Source of the DNA: Micromonospora sp. Llam0
GTDB lineage: Bacteria; Actinomycetota; Actinomycetes; Mycobacteriales; Micromonosporaceae
Reading direction: 5' to 3'
DNA: 64,000 nucleotides
Assembly: GCF_003751085.1 (NCBI RefSeq)
Contig: NZ_RJJY01000001.1
Location: 2,294,001-2,358,000 of the forward strand
Part shown: in pieces, positions 44,702 through 53,998 of the stretch
How positions within the stretch are numbered: the first letter of the stretch is position 1
Layout of the letters: each line of letters opens with the position of its first letter
The notes under the pieces: model-generated
What the model was told of the DNA's origin: nothing
Seen by the model: only the letters and a program-made list of their open reading frames with translations
Database searches by the model: none
Program-made: the position numbers and the translations under genes

Positions 44702-44821
44702 ATGCACGCGCTGAAGCCCTGGCATCTGGCCGTCCTGCTGCTCACCGGTCTACTGTGCGTCGGCGGTACCACAGCAGTCATCGCCGCTCTTCTCGTGGCC
44801 GCCAAACGGGGCAAACGCTAA
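44702..44821 (+). CDS. 39-residue single-pass membrane peptide
   Basis: The frame reads MHALKPWHLAVLLLTGLLCV, continues with GGTTAVIAALLVAAKRGKR and stops with TAA. A hydrophobic helix is flanked by basic ends. Actinomycetes encode many such peptides of unknown function. It is divergent from the PadR gene and ends 23 bases before the CRISPR remnant. Confidence 0.6.
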   Translation: MHALKPWHLAVLLLTGLLCVGGTTAVIAALLVAAKRGKR

Positions 44822-44844
44822 CCCGCAAGAGCCTTCCCGCGTAC

Positions 44845-44955
44845 GCTGCGAGCTGCACCGGGTCCGGGGACCCGGTGCAGCCTAGGCGCAATCCGGCATG
44901 GCCTGCACGTGCTGTGCGAGTTGCGATCCTCACCGGGTCCGGGGACCCGGTGCAG
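44845..44955 (-). CRISPR. two-repeat CRISPR remnant with degenerate terminal repeat
   Basis: A full repeat (44920-44955) identical to that of the main array and a degenerate repeat (44845-44880; differs at positions 2, 8, 10 and 11) flank one 39-base spacer (44881-44919). The degenerate copy is at the end furthest from the cas genes, as expected for the leader-distal end of an array transcribed on the minus strand. Its changes make the hairpin arms perfect over 13 bases (CTGCACCGGGTCC / GGACCCGGTGCAG). Confidence 0.9.
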
Positions 44956-45012
44956 CAGCGCGACCGTGCCATCGCCCGCGCTGACTGTGGTTTCTCAGCG
45001 CAGCTGATCCGT

Positions 45013-45062
45013 TCTCACTGAACCTGATCCGTACCTGATCCGTTCTCACGGAACTTGATCCG
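45013..45062. repeat. left cluster of the 19-base motif TCTCRCTGAAYCTGRTCYG
   Basis: Copies lie at 45013-45031 and 45044-45062 with 31-base spacing, plus half motifs CTGATCCG at 45004 and 45035. The same motif occurs inverted at 47962-48102, on the other side of the relaxase remnant, RHH-ClpN and asparaginase genes. Confidence 0.75.
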
Positions 45063-45477
45063 CCCGTGTCCTGTCTTGCGCGACCTGGCCTGCCGTCGGC
45101 TTGAACAGCGTTACGGACTCCACCGCGTCGGGCTCGACGGACCCCGGCCGCGCTATCCCTCACGCGCCGAGCTGAACAAGGCCACCCGCCAACACCGGGT
45201 CGAACTCCCACGCCACCGGCTCCGCCACGAAGTACGCCTCGCTACTGGAGCCGCCGCGAACGAGGACCACTTCTTTGACCTGATCCGCGCGACCGACCTG
45301 CTCATCCGGCAACGCCTCGGTCGCCTCGACGAGGTCACCGGATACGCGGTCGGGATGCCCGACCACCACGCCGCCACTGGCGGCACAATCTGGTACGGCG
45401 GCGGCCGACTCGCACCCGACCTGGCCCTACCCAAGCTGCGTCATCACCGGAGGGCAGCGCAACCCGCCAATCGTTGA
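45055..45477 (+). pseudogene. relaxase (mobilisation protein) C-terminal fragment
   Basis: The frame encodes ELNKATRQHRVELPRHRLRH, then NEDHFFDLIRATDLLIRQRL and GYAVGMPDHHAATGGTIWYG, which looks like the C-terminal part of the relaxases of actinobacterial integrative elements. No proper start or N-terminal nuclease motifs are present, so it is a remnant of a mobile element. Its presence in the gap of the split CRISPR array supports an insertion there. Confidence 0.55.
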
Positions 45478-45533
45478 ACCAGGGTGGCCTGGACTACATC
45501 CGACCTCGTACGCCGGAAACGCATCCTGGATAG

Positions 45534-45552
45534 ATAACCCCATAGGGGGTAT
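45534..45552 (+). promoter_or_regulatory. inverted-repeat operator before the RHH-ClpN gene
   Basis: ATAACCCCATAGGGGGTAT is a nearly perfect dyad (ATAaCCCC-ata-GGGGgTAT) about 50 bases upstream of the ATG at 45600. Dyads of G-tracts with AT ends are bound by CsoR-type regulators, though the RHH domain of the encoded protein could also bind it. Confidence 0.5.
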
Positions 45553-45599
45553 GCAAGGGTTATGCTGTTCCTGATGGCGTGCACGAGGGGGTTCCAGTG

Positions 45600-46355
45600 A
45601 TGCCGAAGATCAACGTCTACCTGCCCGACGAGTTGGCCGAAGCGGTTAAGGAAGCCGGCGTGCCCGTCTCCGCCATCTGCCAGCGGGCGCTGGAACAGGC
45701 GGTGCGACGGGTCACCGCGATCCGGGAAACGACTCTGGGTGATCTGGACGACGCGGACCTGGCCGCGAAGCTGCCGCACTTCACGGCGCGGACCCGTGCG
45801 GCACTCAAGCTCGGCATCGAGCAAGCGGCAGAGGCGCCGGCGGTGGGCAGTGGGCATCTGCTCGGTGGCCTGCTGACCGAAGGCGGCAACCTGGCCCTAC
45901 ACGTCCTACGGGCGGTGGAGATCGAACCCGACCGAGTCGGCCGTGAGCTTGCCCGCCAGCCGTTGACAGAAGCTGGCGTCGCAGCGGAAGACGCGGCGCG
46001 GCGCTTCAGCGGTCCGGCGTCCAACGCGCTGGAGTTGGCCGTCACGGAGGCGACCGCGTTCGGACACAACTACGTCGGTTGCGAACACCTGCTGCTGGGG
46101 CTGATCGCCGAGCCCGACGGCACCGCCGGGCAGGTCCTGCGGTCGTTGGGTGCGGAACTGCGATTGACCCGCCGCGCGGTGGCGGCAGCCCTCGCTGGCT
46201 ACGTGCACCTGCGGGCCCAGACCCCGCAAGCCGCCGCCAGCGGGACGACGGAGACGGCGGCGGCGTTGGCCGCCGTGGTCCGCCAGGAACTGCAGCCCAT
46301 CGTGCAACGAATCGAACGGCTGGAGGAGCGGGCCGGTGTGGTCACCGAGAGCTGA
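45600..46355 (+). CDS. RHH-domain / Clp-N repeat protein
   Basis: This 251-residue protein begins with a ribbon-helix-helix-like segment (MPKINVYLPDELAEAVKEAG, PVSAICQRALEQAV). Two Clp-N repeats follow (TARTRAALKLGIEQAAE...GSGHLLGGLLTEGGNLALHVL and NALELAVTEATAFGHNYVG with CEHLLLGLIAEPDGTAGQVL). The C-terminus is a short coiled coil (VVRQELQPIVQRIERLEERA). A DNA-binding unit joined to a protease-adaptor unit suggests a regulator that is turned over by or reports on Clp. ATG at 45600 follows GAGGGGG. It has a dyad just upstream and no partner gene. Confidence 0.82.
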   Translation: MPKINVYLPDELAEAVKEAGVPVSAICQRALEQAVRRVTAIRETTLGDLDDADLAAKLPHFTARTRAALKLGIEQAAEAPAVGSGHLLGGLLTEGGNLALHVLRAVEIEPDRVGRELARQPLTEAGVAAEDAARRFSGPASNALELAVTEATAFGHNYVGCEHLLLGLIAEPDGTAGQVLRSLGAELRLTRRAVAAALAGYVHLRAQTPQAAASGTTETAAALAAVVRQELQPIVQRIERLEERAGVVTES

Positions 46356-46955
46356 AACCGGCCTCGACCACCCACCCGGCTCGTCGCGGGGCCGGCCCGG
46401 TGCCCAGCCGGCCGCCGGCCCGAACCGCACGACTGGAAGGTGCCCAAACGCGCGTGCCGCCCTGGCCGCAATCGCCGCGACGGCAATGTTCCTACTGCTT
46501 CTGCTTCCGTTGCTGGCCGCAACCCCGTAACGCCCTGTCGGGGTACGGCTTGAAGTACACAGGCAAGTACGGCCACACGTACACACCGTGACGGCAAGAT
46601 CTGCGCTGTACCAGACGTTGGACCGTGCGGGGGTGCCGCGATTTCAAGATCCCTACCGCGCCGCTTCCGCTCCTCGCCGCTGCGCGGCTGCGGTGCGGGC
46701 CGGCTTGCTACCGATGACAGTGTCTGGCTGCGGCTGCGCGCCGAAGCTCCTCCATGCTCACGGCCCGCTGCCAGAAGCACGCCGGTCCCGGCTGCCTCTG
46801 CAAGGTCTGGAGGCACCTCGGCTGGGGCCATCCAACTTGTTGATCATTTGTCCTTGCAGCGGGTACGACAAAGCTCTGCATACCTAGCCGTACGCGCCTA
46901 TGTAGACGAGCTTGTACCCCGACACGCCCCGACCGGACAGGTGAAGGAACCGTAC
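46356..46955. other. 600-base region without a convincing gene
   Basis: Open frames on both strands here have poor codon bias and no family pattern. A hydrophobic stretch (FLLLLLPLLAATP) ends a plus frame at 46530 but lacks a start. The G+C falls toward 46850-46950, where the asparaginase promoter must be. Confidence 0.5.
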
Positions 46956-47933
46956 GTGACCAAACGTGTGCTGCTCCTGGCGACCAAGGACACCATCGCC
47001 TACTCCCGCCGACCCGGTCACGAGGCCGTCGCATCCGGTGCGGATCTCCTCAAGACCATCCCCGCAGACCTGCTGACCGCCGACGTGACCGTCGAGGACG
47101 TACTCGCCGAACCGAGCTGGGACATATCACCAGTCACGATGGTGACACTGGCCCGCCGGGCCCGCGCCGCCATCCTCGACGACGGCTTCGACGGCGTCGT
47201 GATCACCCACGGCACCGACACCCTGGAGGACACCGCCTTCCTCATCGACCTACAAGCCGGACCGGCCGCCCTACGCGGCGGGATCGTTCTGACCGGGGCG
47301 ATGCGCCACCTGGACGACCTGTCCACCGACGGCCCACGCAACCTCGCCTCAGCCATCACCGCTGCGGCAGACCGCGCCCTCGCCGGGGTCGGCGTCGTGG
47401 CCTGCCTCAACGACGAACTGCACGCCGCCCGCTGGGTCACCAAGGTCGACGCCACCAGGGTGGCCGCATTCTCCTCGGCGCCACATCCGCCGGTGGGCCG
47501 TGTGGTCGGCACCGGGGTCGAGATGCTGGCAACCCCGCCACCGAGGCCACCCGAGTCGCAGGGCGAGCCGGAATCCGACGTCGCCCTCATCAAGACCTAC
47601 CCCGGCATCGATCCAGTCCTACTCACCGCAGTAGTGGACGCCGGTGCGCGCGGGATCGTGCTGGAGGGCACCGGCATGTTCAACGTCCCGGTCAGTCTCC
47701 TCACCACCATCAGCGACCTGACCGAATGGGACATCCCCGTGGTCATTGCCTCCCGATGCCGCACCCGCGACATCGACCTGGCGGAGCTGCCCCTGGGCAG
47801 CGGCCTTGCCGTCAATGTCGGTGCGATCGGAGCCCGCAGCCTCGCCCCCGGCAAGGCACGCAGCGCCCTGATGGTCGCCCTCGGCCCAGACGGCGGAGTC
47901 AAAGCCGCACGTGACTGGTTCCAAAGACTCTGA
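46956..47933 (+). CDS. asparaginase / glutaminase family protein
   Basis: This 325-residue protein has the two conserved Thr blocks of bacterial asparaginases: LLLATKDTIAYS near the N-terminus (usually TGGTIA) and GVVITHGTDTLEDTAFLID near residue 88, then LTGAMRHLDDLSTDGPRNL. It hydrolyses asparagine to aspartate and ammonia, in the cytoplasm as there is no signal peptide. In the first block ATKDTIA replaces the usual TGGTIA, which may affect activity. GTG at 46956 follows GAAGGA; the frame upstream is non-coding. Confidence 0.9.
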   Translation: MTKRVLLLATKDTIAYSRRPGHEAVASGADLLKTIPADLLTADVTVEDVLAEPSWDISPVTMVTLARRARAAILDDGFDGVVITHGTDTLEDTAFLIDLQAGPAALRGGIVLTGAMRHLDDLSTDGPRNLASAITAAADRALAGVGVVACLNDELHAARWVTKVDATRVAAFSSAPHPPVGRVVGTGVEMLATPPPRPPESQGEPESDVALIKTYPGIDPVLLTAVVDAGARGIVLEGTGMFNVPVSLLTTISDLTEWDIPVVIASRCRTRDIDLAELPLGSGLAVNVGAIGARSLAPGKARSALMVALGPDGGVKAARDWFQRL

Positions 47934-47961
47934 TCCGACAACAGGGACACTTTCGCAACCA

Positions 47962-48102
47962 CAGACCAGATTCAGCGAGACGATCTGGCGCAAACCGCCA
48001 GCACAGACCAGATTCGACGAGACCCGGCCGGATAGCAGCGTCTCACTGGATCTGGTCTCCCCCTGCTCGGCGGTCCGCAGCCTTGGACCACATTCGTTGA
48101 GA
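47962..48102. repeat. right cluster of the 19-base motif, inverted to the left one
   Basis: Inverted copies lie at 47962-47980 (CAGACCAGATTCAGCGAGA), 48004-48022 (CAGACCAGATTCGACGAGA) and 48084-48102 (diverged); one copy at 48041-48059 (TCTCACTGGATCTGGTCTC) is in the direct orientation. With the cluster at 45013-45062 they bracket 2.9 kb in inverted orientation. Confidence 0.75.
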
Positions 48103-48179
48103 CAGGACAGCCCGACTGCGTGCCGCGTCCGGGGCCGTCGCCGGCCGTGCGGGCGTCGACGCGGCGGCAACTGCACGGC

Positions 48180-51044
48180 GTTGCGATCCTCACCGGGTCC
48201 GGGGACCCGGTGCAGCGTTATGGCAACTTTTGACCGCTGTGCGCCGGTTGTCTCGTTGCGATCCTCACCGGGTGCGGGGACCCGGTGCAGCGCGGTCAGT
48301 CGCGCCGAGGATCTGGTCACGGCTCAGGAGTTGCGATCCTCACCGGGTCCGGGGACCCGGTGCAGCTCCGCCGCGTAACATGCGTAACGAGTTGGCTACA
48401 GGTAGTTGCGATCCTCACCGGGTCCGGGGACCCGGTGCAGCCGGTCAGTACAGCCACCGCTGTTCTCCTCTACTCCTCGTTGCGATCCTCACCGGGTCCG
48501 GGGACCCGGTGCAGCACCAGCGCGACCACCTCGGCGGTTCGCGTCAACCTGAAGTTGCGATCCTCACCGGGTCCGGGGACCCGGTGCAGCGAGTTCTGGC
48601 GATTCGGCGACCCAGCGGCCTGTCTCGGTTGCGATCCTCACCGGGTCCGGGGACCCGGTGCAGCGCCCTACCCAGTCTGAGTTGCGGCTTAGCCACCCGT
48701 TGCGATCCTCACCGGGTCCGGGGACCCGGTGCAGCGAAGGCGTACGTCGACTCATCGGGTGGCGGTGGCGGGGGTTGCGATCCTCACCGGGTCCGGGGAC
48801 CCGGTGCAGCTTTGGATGTACGCGCACTGCGACTCATGCAGCTGGTGTTGCGATCCTCACCGGGTCCGGGGACCCGGTGCAGCCGACGGTCATCCAAACC
48901 CAAGCCAACAACACCAAGATGTTGCGATCCTCACCGGGTCCGGGGACCCGGTGCAGCAAGACCAACCTGACCGAGACGGGCGACGTCGCCGCGGCGTTGC
49001 GATCCTCACCGGGTCCGGGGACCCGGTGCAGCTGGTCGTGCGTCCAGGCGACGCCGGTCGCCGCGAGCGGTTGCGATCCTCACCGGGTCCGGGGACCCGG
49101 TGCAGCCTGCTCGTCTCGATGGGGGCCGATGGGGAGACATGAGGTTGCGATCCTCACCGGGTCCGGGGACCCGGTGCAGCGATAGACCGTCTGGCATTCG
49201 GTGCACCCCACCATCCTTGTTGCGATCCTCACCGGGTCCGGGGACCCGGTGCAGCGTCGATCGCCTCGGTGCACATCGAGCGCGGCGTGGTCGTTGCGAT
49301 CCTCACCGGGTCCGGGGACCCGGTGCAGCCGTAGCTGCTGTAACACTTCCAGCGCCACCACCAGGCGTTGCGATCCTCACCGGGTCCGGGGACCCGGTGC
49401 AGCCCCGGTCCGCTGGCGGCCCTGGTGGCGGCCGGGACAAGTTGCGATCCTCACCGGGTCCGGGGACCCGGTGCAGCGCCGACACCGGGTTGCCGGTTGG
49501 GTTTCAGGCAATCGGGTTGCGATCCTCACCGGGTCCGGGGACCCGGTGCAGCCATCACCCGCCGCGACATCGCCCCCGACTGGGTGAGCGTCGTTGCGAT
49601 CCTCACCGGGTCCGGGGACCCGGTGCAGCTGCTGCACGACGGACCCAAGGTCGACGAGGTCTCCTGGTTGCGATCCTCACCGGGTCCGGGGACCCGGTGC
49701 AGCATCGACGACGACGCCGACGACTTCTGGACGGCCGCCCGCGTTGCGATCCTCACCGGGTCCGGGGACCCGGTGCAGCGATCCTGCCGTTGTTGATCAC
49801 CCCGATGGGCGCAGGGTTGCGATCCTCACCGGGTCCGGGGACCCGGTGCAGCTTCAGCCATGCCGGTGAGACGTGCAGCTGCGCGGCGTTGCGATCCTCA
49901 CCGGGTCCGGGGACCCGGTGCAGCACGCGGTTCGGGCTGGAGATGACGCGGCTCGGATGGGAGTTGCGATCCTCACCGGGTCCGGGGACCCGGTGCAGCC
50001 GCGCCGACGCGACGTCGCCCTCCGAGCTCGCCGCGATGTTGCGATCCTCACCGGGTCCGGGGACCCGGTGCAGCCATCAACCGCAGGTTGAAGCCGCAAC
50101 TGCAGGAGGCGGTTGCGATCCTCACCGGGTCCGGGGACCCGGTGCAGCAGCCAGGTCACGTTGCCGGCGCCGTCGCGGACGGGTTGCGATCCTCACCGGG
50201 TCCGGGGACCCGGTGCAGCCAGGCGACGATGCCCAGACGAACCGTCACCTCGCCGGGGTTGCGATCCTCACCGGGTCCGGGGACCCGGTGCAGCTCGCCG
50301 CCAGCTTCCCGACCATGGCGACGGTCTTCTTGTTGCGATCCTCACCGGGTCCGGGGACCCGGTGCAGCCGAGTTGGTCCAGTCCGCGCTGGCCGAGCTTG
50401 AGGCGTTGCGATCCTCACCGGGTCCGGGGACCCGGTGCAGCCGGTCGGGCGCCGCGTGACAGGCAGGCCCGGACGGGGGCGAGTTGCGATCCTCACCGGG
50501 TCCGGGGACCCGGTGCAGCCGAAGCCCTGCATCTGGCCGACCCGGCGCAGGTGCAGGTCGTTGCGATCCTCACCGGGTCCGGGGACCCGGTGCAGCCTTT
50601 CAGGGCGCCGTGCCCTGAGGTGCGCACCCGCTCGGCGTTGCGATCCTCACCGGGTCCGGGGACCCGGTGCAGCCGCGGCGGGACGCCGGCTGGTAGCCGG
50701 CCGGCAGGGTGTTGCGATCCTCACCGGGTCCGGGGACCCGGTGCAGCCTCCGTACATCGTAACGATCGGCCGGCCACCGCCGCCGTTGCGATCCTCACCG
50801 GGTCCGGGGACCCGGTGCAGCCTCCTTGAGTGGGAGATCTACTACACCAAAAGGCTGGTCGTTGCGATCCTCACCGGGTCCGGGGACCCGGTGCAGCCCT
50901 GGCCGACGCCGAGGCCGTAATCAAGGACCGAGGCGTTGCGATCCTCACCGGGTCCGGGGACCCGGTGCAGCACCACGCTGCTGTGGCCGCCGGGCACACC
51001 GTCACTCAGTTGCGATCCTCACCGGGTCCGGGGACCCGGTGCAG
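48180..51044 (-). CRISPR. main CRISPR array, 39 repeats and 38 spacers
   Basis: The 36-base repeat starts GTTGCGATCCTCACCGGGTC and ends CGGGGACCCGGTGCAG on the plus strand. I located 39 copies, the first at 48180 and the last at 51009; only the one at 48255 differs (C to G). Spacers are 35-42 bases, mostly 38 or 39. Read on the minus strand the repeat ends GGATCGCAAC, similar to the 3' handle of type I arrays, so transcription probably runs from 51044 toward 48180, in line with the cas genes. The repeat forms an 8-10 bp hairpin. Confidence 0.97.
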
Positions 51045-51136
51045 CCCGGCTCGCGAGCTGCGAAAATAGAAGGCAATCACTTGACTCCCGGTCAGCAGGC
51101 GAGCCGATACGGGCTTTTTGCCCGATGTAGTGGTTC
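51045..51136 (-). promoter_or_regulatory. probable CRISPR leader
   Basis: These 92 bases between the array and the cas2-end hairpin have less G+C than anything nearby (GCGAAAATAGAAGGCAATCA, CGGGCTTTTTGCCC) and lie at the end where repeats are all perfect. The leader should carry the array promoter and the integration signal. Confidence 0.6.
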
Positions 51137-51171
51137 GGAACCTCCCGGGATTTCGTGTTCACCGGAGGTTC

Positions 51172-51172
<1 letters not shown>
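51137..51172 (-). terminator. hairpin at the end of the cas operon
   Basis: GGAACCTCC (51137-51145) and GGAGGTTCC (51164-51172) pair perfectly with an 18-base loop. The structure begins at the cas2 stop codon and probably separates cas transcription from the array. Confidence 0.6.
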
Positions 51173-52493
<1,321 letters not shown>

Positions 52494-52501
<8 letters not shown>

Positions 52502-53138
52502 GCCAGGTTCCGAGTGGTCGCGGGGTGAACAGGTCGAGTAGTGGCCGGCTGTGCCCGTCGGTGGCTTCGGGCAGGCAGGCGTCGCGCAGGGAGCACCGCC
52601 GGCAGCGTTTGTCGTTGCGGGCGAGTGGGAGTTTCGACGTGCCGAGGATTTTCCGTACCGCCCCGGCGGCTTCGATGACCTGCTCGATCAGTGTGTCGTC
52701 GATGGTGACCGGGTGGCGGCGGCGTTCGGCGACGGAGTAGATGTAGCCGAGCGGCACCTCGAATCCGGCGTCGATGAGGCACAACGCCTGTCCGCCGAGC
52801 TGCAGCTCGGCTGGTCCCCCGGCCTGGTACCGGCCGACTTTGTATTCGACCGGTGTGGCGACCTGTCCGGTGAACTCGACGACGTCGCAGACGCCGCGCA
52901 GCCCGTACGTCTCGCTGCCGACCGGTAGTGACCGTACGACGGTGACGCCGGCCCGGCGGGTGACGCCGGGTAGGTCGACGGCGGTGTGGCTGAGGTCCCC
53001 GCGTACGGTTTCCGCGCTCTCGTCCCACACCTGTTCGACGTGGATGAGCGCGGTCTGCCGGTGGCAGTAGGCGTAGTGTTCGAGGGCGGACAGCGGGACC
53101 TCGCGGATCCCGCTGTCGCTCTCGACCGGGTCGGTCAC
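52494..53138 (-). CDS. cas4: CRISPR-associated exonuclease Cas4
   Basis: This 214-residue nuclease of the RecB family has the iron-sulfur cysteines in EHYAYCHRQ and CRRCSLRDAC, and the active-site EYK in TPVEYKVGRY. Cas4 trims prespacers and checks the PAM. The GTG start overlaps the cas7 stop (GTGA). The frame extends upstream inside cas7, but only this start gives the family's length. Confidence 0.95.
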
Positions 53139-53998
53139 AGCCAGAGGTCCACCTCGGTGGTGAGTTGGACGCCGTCGGGCAGCGGGGTGTCGGCGATGGT
53201 CCGCTGGTAGTCGAGGTGCTGGCGGGCCGGCTTGTCGGGGTTGGTCCGGCTGACCTGGATCCGCTTGGTGAGGCTGGCTGCGGGGGCGACGCCGAGCGCG
53301 TCGGGGTGGCTGAAGATCCACAGCCCGCAGAGCTTCATCTCGCCTCGGGTGGCGGACCGGTCGTGGTCGAACATCATGGCGATGGCCCGCCAGAGCGCGG
53401 TGAGGTCGTCGGAGGTGACGCCGGTCTTGGCGGCGCGCGGGGCGGAGTAGAAGGCGTGCGCCCGGTAGAGGCCGTACGGGACGGTCCACTTCGAGCCCAT
53501 CTCGGTGCGCTCGCCTTTGTCGATGTCTTCCTGGCGGGTCTGGGTGACCCGGGTGATGGCGTGGTCGGCCGGCAGGATCGGGTCGATGCTGCGGGCGAAG
53601 CCGACCTGCAGTGGGCCGCGTACCTGTCCGGCGCCGCCTTTGGCGCCGGTGCTGAGCACCGCGCCGAACATGCGGATGTCGAAGTAGTGCTCGCAGAGCC
53701 ACTGCTGCGCCTGGTCCGCCCGCCCTGGTGCGGCGGCGAGCCCTTCCTCGATGCGCGTGTTCAGCGCGTGGCCGGCTTCGACGAAGATGCCGTACCGGGG
53801 GTCGTCGCCGCGCATCAGCGCCACCGTGTCCCGGATCTTGCGCTTGATGGCGACGTCGGTGACGAGGCCCTGGCCGGTTTCGTCGTCGGTGCGGGGCTGG
53901 TTGCCGCCGTCGGGGTCACCGTTGGGGTTGCCGTCGGTGACGTCGAAGAACATCACGACGTCGTGACGGCGGGCGGGGTCGAGGTGGGCGGCACTCAT
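53135..53998 (-). CDS. cas7: Cascade backbone protein Cas7 (Csd2)
   Basis: This 287-residue RAMP protein has the Csd2 landmarks VVMFFDVTDGNPNGDPDGGN, VTDVAIKRKIRDTV, IRMFGAVLSTG and VRGPLQVGFARSIDPI. Multiple copies coat the crRNA in the type I-C interference complex. Its ATG overlaps the cas8c stop (ATGA). Confidence 0.96.
   Translation of the reverse strand: MSAAHLDPARRHDVVMFFDVTDGNPNGDPDGGNQPRTDDETGQGLVTDVAIKRKIRDTVALMRGDDPRYGIFVEAGHALNTRIEEGLAAAPGRADQAQQWLCEHYFDIRMFGAVLSTGAKGGAGQVRGPLQVGFARSIDPILPADHAITRVTQTRQEDIDKGERTEMGSKWTVPYGLYRAHAFYSAPRAAKTGVTSDDLTALWRAIAMMFDHDRSATRGEMKLCGLWIFSHPDALGVAPAASLTKRIQVSRTNPDKPARQHLDYQRTIADTPLPDGVQLTTEVDLWL

Noticed and set aside
45004..45062. A third CRISPR-like array from the CTGATCCG repeats
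   Set aside because: The units are too short, unevenly spaced and occur inverted on the other side of the island, which fits mobile-element ends better.
46588..46887. A 99-residue plus frame before the asparaginase
   Set aside because: Mixed composition, no ribosome site and no family pattern.
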